Source: a bacterium
GTDB taxonomy: Bacteria > Elusimicrobiota > Elusimicrobia > UBA1565 > UBA9628
NCBI GenBank assembly: GCA_021790955.1
Contig: JAJYFI010000114.1
Span: forward strand, 1 to 6,025
Length of the DNA: 6,025 bases
Direction of reading: 5' to 3'
Below, piece after piece: positions 1 to 5,233 of this stretch. Within the stretch, counting starts at the first letter, position 1; every line of letters begins with the position of its first letter. The notes under the pieces are model-generated. The model did not search any database and was not told the origin of the DNA. It saw nothing but the letters and a program-made list of their open reading frames with translations. Made by a program: the position numbers and the translations under genes.

Positions 1-2
1 CG

Positions 3-806
3 GTCGGCGAGCACGCCCGGCGCGCCCACTTCGTTCCCGAGACGAAGCGGGTCTCGGCGCTGATGCGTGAGATGCAGGCCGAGACGTTCCACCTCGCCAT
101 CGTGATCGACGAGTACGGGGGGACGGCGGGGCTGGTCACGCTGGAAGACCTGATCGAGGAGCTGGTCGGCGAGATCGTCGACGAGTTCGACGTGGAGGAG
201 CCGCCGGTCGTCCGCCTGGCGTCGGGCGAGGTCCGGGTCAGCGGCCGGATGGTCGTCTCCGAGGTCAACGAGCGTCTGGGAACGCACCTGCCGACGGGGG
301 CGTGGGATACGGTCGGCGGCCTGATGTTCGATGTGCTCGGGAGGATCCCCGAGGCGGGAGAGGCGGTCGATCTTGCTTTCGCGCTTGGCGCCTACAGCTT
401 CTACTCCGGCAAGATCATGTACACGGGGACCGCCGTGCGCACCTGGCATCTCACGGCCCCGCCGGAGGAGGACTACGTCCCCTTCTTCAAGACCTTGTGC
501 GCGAAGGCGACCCAGTATGAAGGCCGCATGCGGGTCTACTTCCACGAGATGGGAATCCTGGAGGAGCTCCGCTACCGCCTGGACAACCCCGCCGCGCTCT
601 TCATCATCCTGCCCAACGGAAAGGTGAAGCTCATCAACGCGCTCCCCTTCATCTGCGGGGACCTGCGCCGGGAGAGCCTCCCCAAGGTCTGGAAGAGCTT
701 CCTCAACGCCTGGAAGAGCCCCAAGGTCTCGGCCTTCGTCTCCAAGCTCGAGGCCGACCCCGGCGTCATCGCGAAACTTCATCAATGGGTCGATTTGGCA
801 AGCTAG
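3..806 (+). CDS. Chimeric ORF: CorC/HlyC-type CBS and CorC_HlyC domains fused in frame to the C-terminal half of a radical SAM protein (5' end outside window)
   Basis: The frame is open from base 3, so the true start lies left of the window; the ATG at 63 is internal. Visible residues 1 to about 65 are the end of a CBS pair of the CorC/HlyC (CNNM) family, with the hallmark segments FVPETKRVS, DEYGGTAGLVTLEDL and EELVGEIVDEFDVEEP. A CorC_HlyC domain follows (GRMVVSEVNERLG, TVGGLMFDVLGRIPEAGEAV). It stops about 25 residues early, near base 370. The remaining 145 residues align without gaps to the C-terminal parts of the two radical SAM proteins downstream: LGA-x7-K-I-M, a SPASM-like ILPNGKVKLINALPF, then DLRRESL...VW. 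This half lacks the CxxxCxxC cluster motif, so it cannot be an active radical SAM enzyme alone. The stop overlaps the UbiA gene by 22 bases. A true fusion, an in-frame deletion and an assembly join are all possible. The ORF is certain; the meaning of the fusion is not. Confidence 0.8.
   Translation, partial: VGEHARRAHFVPETKRVSALMREMQAETFHLAIVIDEYGGTAGLVTLEDLIEELVGEIVDEFDVEEPPVVRLASGEVRVSGRMVVSEVNERLGTHLPTGAWDTVGGLMFDVLGRIPEAGEAVDLAFALGAYSFYSGKIMYTGTAVRTWHLTAPPEEDYVPFFKTLCAKATQYEGRMRVYFHEMGILEELRYRLDNPAALFIILPNGKVKLINALPFICGDLRRESLPKVWKSFLNAWKSPKVSAFVSKLEADPGVIAKLHQWVDLAS
360..377 (+). other. Fusion junction between CorC_HlyC and radical SAM sequence
   Basis: The protein passes here from GRIPEAGEAV, typical of a CorC_HlyC domain, to DLAFALGA, which matches DLALALGA in the radical SAM gene at 1660 and ELAASLGA in the one at 2765. 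The frame is kept and no spacer is visible. The short run gaggcggtcga at the joint also occurs near 1792 in the radical SAM gene at 1660, where it encodes EAVD, so microhomology could explain either a real deletion or a false assembly join. No transposon end is seen. Confidence 0.6.
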
Positions 807-1663
807 CAAGCCTCATCCGCTACCGCTTCTTTCTCTACGCGGGGCTCCTGCCTTATCTCCTGGGCGCCGCCTGGGCCTACGGCCAGGAGGGGGTCTTTCA
901 TCCCCGCTACTTCTGGCTCGGGCTTCTGGGCATCGGCTTTTCCGTGGTCGGCGTCGAGTCCTTCAACGAGTATTTCGACGCCCGGATGGGCACGGACCGG
1001 GTTTTCAACCCGAACGATGATGAATACATCCCCACCTGGATGCTCTGGCTGGGGATCGCCGCCTTCGCGGCGGCCGCGGGCGTGGGGCTCTGGCTCGGCT
1101 TCGTCCGCGGGACGCCGATCTTCATCTATATGGGCCTGGGAGGCTTGGCCGCTCTCTTCTACGTCGGCCCGCCGATCCGCTGGGCCTACCGCGGCCTGGG
1201 CGAGATCATGATCGCGCTCTCCTACGGCCCCTGGATGACGCTGGGCTCCCTCTATCTCCAGACCCAGCGCTTCTCCCCCCGGGCGCTGGCGGCCTCGATG
1301 GCGCCCGCGCTCCTGATCGGGGCGCTGGCGGTCGTCAACGAAATCCCGGATTTCCACCAGGACCGTCTTGTCGGCAAGAAAAACCTCGTCGTGCGCCTGG
1401 GACGCAAGGGAGGCGTCGCGCTCTACCTCGCCGCCGCGGCCCTGGCGTTGGCCCTCATGATCGCGGCCCCCAACTTCGGGCTTCTCCCCCCCGCTTGCGT
1501 CGCGGCGGGAATCCTGGGCCTGCCCTTCCTCGTGTTGAGCGCCCGCGCCGCCTTCAAGACCTTCGACACGCCGAAGCTCTTTATCCCCGCCGTCAAATAC
1601 ATCGTCCTGTGCTACCTGGTCGGCACCGGGACGCTCGCCCTCGCGGTGGCGGTCAAGCCTTGA
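785..1663 (+). CDS. UbiA-superfamily prenyltransferase, MenA-like
   Basis: This 292-residue integral membrane protein has about eight or nine hydrophobic segments. UbiA enzymes transfer a polyprenyl chain from its diphosphate to an acceptor, usually aromatic, at the membrane. The first Asp-rich motif is N61-x3-D65-x5-D71 (NEYFDARMGTD). The second is N185-x3-D189-x3-D193 (NEIPDFHQD), followed by GKKNLVVRLG at 197-206. Both sets of Mg-diphosphate ligands are intact. The segment FYVGPPIRWAYRGLGE followed by YGP (125-149) resembles 1,4-dihydroxy-2-naphthoate prenyltransferases, but no other menaquinone gene is visible, so the acceptor is unknown. Length is normal for the family. The ATG lies inside the end of the upstream ORF (22-base overlap) and has no clear Shine-Dalgarno sequence, so translation is probably coupled. 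The stop overlaps the next start as TTGA. The position among radical SAM genes and a small peptide gene suggests a role in making a lipid-linked peptide product; that is inference. Confidence 0.9.
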   Translation: MGRFGKLASLIRYRFFLYAGLLPYLLGAAWAYGQEGVFHPRYFWLGLLGIGFSVVGVESFNEYFDARMGTDRVFNPNDDEYIPTWMLWLGIAAFAAAAGVGLWLGFVRGTPIFIYMGLGGLAALFYVGPPIRWAYRGLGEIMIALSYGPWMTLGSLYLQTQRFSPRALAASMAPALLIGALAVVNEIPDFHQDRLVGKKNLVVRLGRKGGVALYLAAAALALALMIAAPNFGLLPPACVAAGILGLPFLVLSARAAFKTFDTPKLFIPAVKYIVLCYLVGTGTLALAVAVKP

Positions 1664-2652
1664 AGATTTCCGATTACGCCTCCCCCCTCATGGCCGCCTG
1701 GCAGCTGACCTACGACTGCGATCTCTCCTGCGTCCACTGCTGCACCCTCTCCGCCCCCGGCCGGAAAATGCCGGGAGAGCTTTCGCGCGCGGAGGCGGTC
1801 GACGTGGCGGACCGCCGCGTCAGCGCCCAGGTCCCCTACGTCATGCTCTGCGGCGGCGAACCGACCCGCGTTCCCCACTTTCTCGATACGGCCGAGCGGC
1901 TGGGCTGGGGCGGAGCGTGGCTCAAGATCGAGACGAACGGCCAGAGCTTCTCCGAGGAGCTGGCCACCCGGCTCTCCAAGCTCCCCATCCGATCCATCCA
2001 GATCAGCCTCGACGGCGCGACCGAGGAGAGCTACCGCAAGATGCGCCCCGCCGCGAGCCTCGAGAAGGCCGTCGGCGCCTGCCTGCTCGCGCGCGTCCAC
2101 GGGATGCCCTTGGAGATCACCTTCGCCCCAACGACGCTCAACATCCACGAGGCCGAGGACGTCGTCGACCTCGCCCTCGCCCTGGGCGCCTTCCGCTTCA
2201 ACACCGGCAAGCTCATGGCGGTCGGCCGGGCGAGGCTCCTGTGGGAAAACCTCCGCCCCTCTGAGCCGCAATACGCCTCTTTTCGCAGCATGCTGGATGC
2301 GCGGCGCACGGAGCTTGAGGGACGGCTCGACCTTTGCTACGAACCCTTCTCGATGGAGGAAGACCTCGCGTTGCGCGCGTCCGAGCCGCCGGGGACCTTG
2401 TTCATCCTTCCGGACGGGCGCGTCGCGCTCTCCGGCGGGCTTTCCCACGCCGTCGCCGATTTGAGAAAGCAATCCGTGTCGGAGGCCTGGGCCGCCTATC
2501 AAAAAGCCTGGTCCCATGCCCGGGTCCGCGAGGACGTCGAGCGCATCGAGCGGGAAGGCGCCTTTATGGCCCCGCCCGTCCGGACGCACTCCTGGGCCCC
2601 CTTGGCGGACGATTTTCCGACGGGATCCACCGCCGGAAAGGAGACAGCATGA
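1660..2652 (+). CDS. Radical SAM protein with Cys-less SPASM-like domain (rSAM-B), putative peptide-modifying enzyme
   Basis: A 330-residue protein if it starts at TTG 1660, which overlaps the UbiA stop as TTGA; ATG 1690 is the alternative. TTG is preferred because it includes DYASPL, matched by DYRSPL in the paralogue at 2765. The radical SAM cluster motif is C20-x3-C24-x2-C27 (CDLSCVHC), followed by an extra C28. SAM-binding landmarks follow: GGEP at 65-68, ETNG at 91-94 and ISLDG at 115-119. The C-terminal part has GRA-x4-W-x5-PSEPQYASF (189-208) and a SPASM-like FILPDGRV (248-255) ending in ADLRKQSVSEAW. It lacks the cysteines that ligate auxiliary clusters in true SPASM proteins such as PqqE. 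About 15 residues extend beyond the paralogue's end. The family generates a 5'-deoxyadenosyl radical; modification of the adjacent 39-residue peptide is inferred from context. The TGA overlaps the peptide's ATG as ATGA. Confidence 0.88.
   Translation: MKISDYASPLMAAWQLTYDCDLSCVHCCTLSAPGRKMPGELSRAEAVDVADRRVSAQVPYVMLCGGEPTRVPHFLDTAERLGWGGAWLKIETNGQSFSEELATRLSKLPIRSIQISLDGATEESYRKMRPAASLEKAVGACLLARVHGMPLEITFAPTTLNIHEAEDVVDLALALGAFRFNTGKLMAVGRARLLWENLRPSEPQYASFRSMLDARRTELEGRLDLCYEPFSMEEDLALRASEPPGTLFILPDGRVALSGGLSHAVADLRKQSVSEAWAAYQKAWSHARVREDVERIEREGAFMAPPVRTHSWAPLADDFPTGSTAGKETA
1993..2021 (+). repeat. 29-base perfect direct repeat, copy 1 (in rSAM-B)
   Basis: Identical over 29 bases to 3116-3144. 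Both copies encode SIQISLDGA, a conserved strand and loop of the radical SAM barrel. The flanking bases differ on both sides. The identity at silent positions is longer than the rest of the alignment between the two genes would predict. Confidence 0.9.
2638..2643 (+). promoter_or_regulatory. Strong Shine-Dalgarno sequence for the small peptide gene
   Basis: AAGGAG (within ggaaaggag) lies five bases before the ATG at 2649. It is inside the last codons of the upstream radical SAM gene. It is the only near-consensus, well-spaced ribosome-binding site found before any gene of this operon, and it fixes the start of the peptide gene. Confidence 0.85.
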
Positions 2653-2768
2653 ACGACACGAAGAACGTGGCGGAAAAGAAAGCGGCGCCGAAGCTCGCCT
2701 GGGAAACCCCCAAGATGGAGGAGGTTTCCGAGCGAGTCATGGCGCAGCCCTACATCCGCTTCACGTGA
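2649..2768 (+). CDS. 39-residue PqqA-like candidate RiPP precursor peptide
   Basis: This peptide runs from ATG 2649 to TGA 2768. It overlaps rSAM-B by ATGA and rSAM-C by GTGA. The first 16 residues are charged and rich in Lys, Glu and Ala, like a leader. The second half carries W18-E-T-P21, E24, E25, E28, and the C-terminal tail QPYIRFT with Y35 and F38. The W-x-x-P spacing and the Tyr 14 residues after the Pro match PqqA, the precursor of pyrroloquinoline quinone. The Glu that PqqA crosslinks to that Tyr (ten residues after Pro) is Met31 here, so the product should not be PQQ itself. There are no Cys residues and no signal peptide. Its place between two radical SAM genes and its strong ribosome-binding site fit a precursor made in excess over its enzymes. 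Precursor status is inferred; no cleavage site can be named. Confidence 0.78.
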   Translation: MNDTKNVAEKKAAPKLAWETPKMEEVSERVMAQPYIRFT

Positions 2769-3730
2769 GCCGTCGGAGGGGGGAGACGGTAGGCGACTAT
2801 CGCTCCCCCCTCTTTATGGCTTGGCAGATCACCAATCGCTGCGCCTGCCGCTGCCAGCACTGCTGCGAGGAGTCCGGCCCCGAGCGCGGCTGGAAGCGGG
2901 AGCTTTCCCGGGACGAGGCCGTCCGCGTGGCGCGCGAGGCCGGCGAACTGGGGATTCCCTACGCGGCTTTCGGCGGCGGGGAACCCCTGGGCATCCCCCA
3001 CGTCTGGGACGTCTTTGAGACCCTCGTCTCCGGCGGCGCGCTCCTTAAAATAGAGACGGACGGGCTCTCGATCGACGAGCGGGCGCTGGCGCGCCTCAAG
3101 GAGCTCAAGCCCGCCTCCATCCAGATCAGCCTCGACGGCGCGACGGCCGAGGTTCACGAGGCCCTGCGCCCCGGGAGCCGCTTCCAGGACGTCGCCAAGG
3201 CGATCGAAAATCTCGCGGCGGCGGGGCTCGAGCCCGAGGCCGTCTTCATCCCGACCAAGCTCAACATCGCCCAGGCGCCCCGCGCCTACGAGCTCGCGGC
3301 CTCCCTGGGCGCCCGCGTCTTCGCCACCGGCCCCCTCATGCGGCTCGGCCGGGCGGCGCTCGCCTGGGAGAGACTCGCCCCCTCGGAGGCCGAATGGGCC
3401 TCCTGCGTCGCCGCCCTTGAGGAAACAAGGCACAAACTCGGGGGCTTCCCGAAGCTTTCCGTCTATCCCTGGGACATCCTGACGGAGATGCGGACTCGGC
3501 TTGAGAGCCCGCAGGCGATGATCCTTGTCGTCCCCGACGGCAAGGTCAAGCTGCTAAACGCCCTCCCCTTCGCGATCGCGGACCTGCGGGAGGAGCCCCT
3601 GGCCGCGGCCTGGGAGAAGGCGAAGGCCGCGTGGGGAAGCACCGAGGTTCGCGATTTCATCCGGCGCGCCCAGACGGACCGCGCGCTTCTCAGGCACGCC
3701 AACGAATGCTGGTCGCTCTCCTCTCGCTAG
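2765..3730 (+). CDS. Radical SAM protein with Cys-less SPASM-like domain (rSAM-C), putative peptide-modifying enzyme
   Basis: A 321-residue protein if it starts at GTG 2765, which overlaps the peptide stop as GTGA; ATG 2816 is an alternative that would cut the conserved DYRSPL. The cluster motif is C26-x3-C30-x2-C33. Extra cysteines at 28 and 34 give CACRCQHCC. GGEP is at 71-74, ETDG at 97-100 and ISLDG at 121-125. After the barrel come TGPLMRLGRA, W201-x4-APSEAEW and the SPASM-like VVPDGKVKLLNALPF (255-269), then ADLREEPLAAAW. No auxiliary-cluster cysteines are present. Spacing from the conserved LGA to PDG is the same as in rSAM-B and in the tail of the first ORF, so the three are paralogues; KVKL-x-NALPF links this one more closely to the first ORF. 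It probably acts on the same peptide as rSAM-B, either as a second step or as a partner subunit. The last 25 bases overlap the next gene. Confidence 0.88.
   Translation: MSRRRGETVGDYRSPLFMAWQITNRCACRCQHCCEESGPERGWKRELSRDEAVRVAREAGELGIPYAAFGGGEPLGIPHVWDVFETLVSGGALLKIETDGLSIDERALARLKELKPASIQISLDGATAEVHEALRPGSRFQDVAKAIENLAAAGLEPEAVFIPTKLNIAQAPRAYELAASLGARVFATGPLMRLGRAALAWERLAPSEAEWASCVAALEETRHKLGGFPKLSVYPWDILTEMRTRLESPQAMILVVPDGKVKLLNALPFAIADLREEPLAAAWEKAKAAWGSTEVRDFIRRAQTDRALLRHANECWSLSSR
3116..3144 (+). repeat. 29-base perfect direct repeat, copy 2 (in rSAM-C)
   Basis: Partner of 1993-2021. The two copies are in the same orientation and in the same reading frame. Recombination between them would delete 1123 bases, including the peptide gene, and leave one in-frame hybrid radical SAM gene. 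Confidence 0.9.
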
Positions 3731-5217
3731 CCCTCATCGCGCTCAACGCGCTCTTCGTCGTGATCGAGTTCGCGCTCGTGCGCGTGCGCCCATCGAGCCT
3801 CGAGCTGCTCGTGCGCCGGGGGCGCCACCGCCCGGCCGAGATCGTCCTCGCCGTCCTGCAGAACCTTGACGACTACCTCGCGGCCATCCAGGTCTACCTC
3901 GCGACGATCTCGCTCGTCCTGGGCTGGGTGGGCGCCCCGGCGCTCGCGGCCGCCATGACGCGCCTGCTTGAGTCCTGGCATCTGCCGCTGAGCCCGCGGC
4001 TTCTGCACCTGACCTCGCTCGTGCTCGCCCTTGGGGCGTTGTCCTGGACGAACATCGTCCTGGGGGAGCTCGTCCCGCGCACGCTCGGCATCCAGCTTGC
4101 GGAGCGGGCGGCGTTGTGGGGCGCCTATCCCCTGATGACCGCCGCCTGGATCGCGCGGGTGCCCACCTCCTTCATGTCCGCCTGCGCCAGGCTTTCCCTC
4201 AAGCCTTTCGGCCTCAAGGCCGCGGACCCCGAGTCGGCCGTCTCCGAGGACGAATTGCGCGTCCTCATCGGGGAAACGCAGGAGCGCGGAGGCTTCCCGC
4301 TCGAGAGGCTGCTCCTTCTCGAGAACCTCTTCGACCTGGGCGGCGCGAAGGTCTCCGAGGTGATGGTGCCCCGGGACAAGGTCGTCTTCCTGTCTTTGGC
4401 CAAGAGCGAGTCGGAGAACCTCGAGATCATCCGCGAGCGGCGCTTCACGCGCTATCCTCTGTGCGAGAAGGGCCTCGACACTCCGGTCGGCCTCATCCAT
4501 TTAAAGGACGTGGCGCTTCACCCTGCGGCCGAGGGGCCGATCGACTGGAGAGCCCTTCAGCGCCCGATCTCCTTCGTGGAGGAATCGGAGCCCCTCGAGA
4601 AGCTCCTCAAGATCTTCCCCGACAAAGGCATCCATCTCGCGCTCACCCGCGATCCCGACGGAACGGTCTCGGGCCTCGTCACGCTGGAGGACCTCCTGGA
4701 GGAGCTCGTGGGCGAGATCAAAGACGAGTTCGACGTGGCGGACGGCTCCCTTCTCCTCACGGAGGCGCTCGCCACCGCCTCGGTGAGGCTGAGAGTGGAG
4801 GCGCCGGAACGCAAGACCCTTTACCGGGAGCTCCTCGATCCTCTCAAGGCCAAGCTGCCTAGCTTGAACGCCAACGAGGCTCTCCGCCTCCTGTGGGAGA
4901 GGGAGACCAAGCTCTCCAGCGCCGTCGGGCGGGGAATCGCCATCCCCCACGCCCGGATCGCGGGGCTCACGCGGCCCCTCATCTCGTTCGCGCGGCTCCT
5001 GCACCCCGTCCCCTTCCAGGCGCCGGACGGCATCCCCGTGCGGCTCGTCTTCCTCGTCCTATCGCCGGCGGGCTACCCCATCGTCCAGCTCAAGCTCCTA
5101 AGCCGCATCGCGGCCCTCGCGATGAACGAGAACCTGCGCAAGCGCCTGCTCACCGCGAGGACTCCCGACGCCGTGCTCGACATCCTGCGCGCCGCCGACA
5201 CGCTGCTGGCGTCTTAG
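3706..5217 (+). CDS. CNNM/CorC-type membrane protein with CBS pair and C-terminal PTS EIIA type-2 domain
   Basis: A 503-residue protein starting at ATG 3706, inside the end of rSAM-C (25-base overlap, no clear Shine-Dalgarno sequence). Residues 1 to about 170 form a CNNM/DUF21 transmembrane domain: a hydrophobic start with ALFVVIEFALV, then DDYLAAIQV...LGWVGAPALA and NIVLGELVPRTLGIQ. A linker with SEDELRVLIGETQERGG leads to a CBS pair (about 214-345) with VSEVMVPRDKV, FTRYPL and GLVTLEDLLEELVGEIKDEFD. The usual CorC_HlyC domain is absent. In its place, residues 360-500 resemble PTS EIIA of the fructose/PtsN type: SSAVGRGIAIPHARIAG contains His415, aligned with the phosphorylated His, then FQAPDGIPVRLVFLVLSP. 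CNNM proteins are linked to Mg or other cation efflux; phosphorylation or nucleotide control of such a transporter is inferred. Last gene of the operon. Confidence 0.9.
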   Translation: MLVALLSLALIALNALFVVIEFALVRVRPSSLELLVRRGRHRPAEIVLAVLQNLDDYLAAIQVYLATISLVLGWVGAPALAAAMTRLLESWHLPLSPRLLHLTSLVLALGALSWTNIVLGELVPRTLGIQLAERAALWGAYPLMTAAWIARVPTSFMSACARLSLKPFGLKAADPESAVSEDELRVLIGETQERGGFPLERLLLLENLFDLGGAKVSEVMVPRDKVVFLSLAKSESENLEIIRERRFTRYPLCEKGLDTPVGLIHLKDVALHPAAEGPIDWRALQRPISFVEESEPLEKLLKIFPDKGIHLALTRDPDGTVSGLVTLEDLLEELVGEIKDEFDVADGSLLLTEALATASVRLRVEAPERKTLYRELLDPLKAKLPSLNANEALRLLWERETKLSSAVGRGIAIPHARIAGLTRPLISFARLLHPVPFQAPDGIPVRLVFLVLSPAGYPIVQLKLLSRIAALAMNENLRKRLLTARTPDAVLDILRAADTLLAS

Positions 5218-5233
5218 GGCTCGTTACGAAATA

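Noticed and set aside
785..1663. Protoheme IX farnesyltransferase (CtaB) or 4-hydroxybenzoate transferase (UbiA proper)
   Set aside because: The motifs YRGLGE...YGP and NEIPDFHQD...GKKNLVVRLG are closer to MenA-like members, and no heme or ubiquinone gene is nearby; a specific symbol is not justified.
1612..2589. 325-codon minus-strand ORF opposite rSAM-B
   Set aside because: Its residues are composition-driven (Gly, Arg, Ala, Glu rich) with no recognisable motif, and the plus strand here encodes clear radical SAM motifs. It is a GC-rich antisense shadow.
2649..2768. Precursor of PQQ itself (true PqqA)
   Set aside because: The peptide has the W-x-x-P...Y spacing but lacks the Glu in the E-x-x-x-Y crosslink pair, and no PqqB, PqqC or PqqD is visible.
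3727..4500. 257-codon minus-strand ORF opposite the CNNM gene
   Set aside because: Low-complexity charged translation without motifs; the plus strand holds conserved DUF21 and CBS sequence.
3..5217. Insertion of the radical SAM cassette into one CorC gene, leaving halves at each end
   Set aside because: The left and right CNNM-family pieces are different subfamilies, the right gene is complete from its N-terminus, and no transposase, terminal repeat or target duplication is seen.
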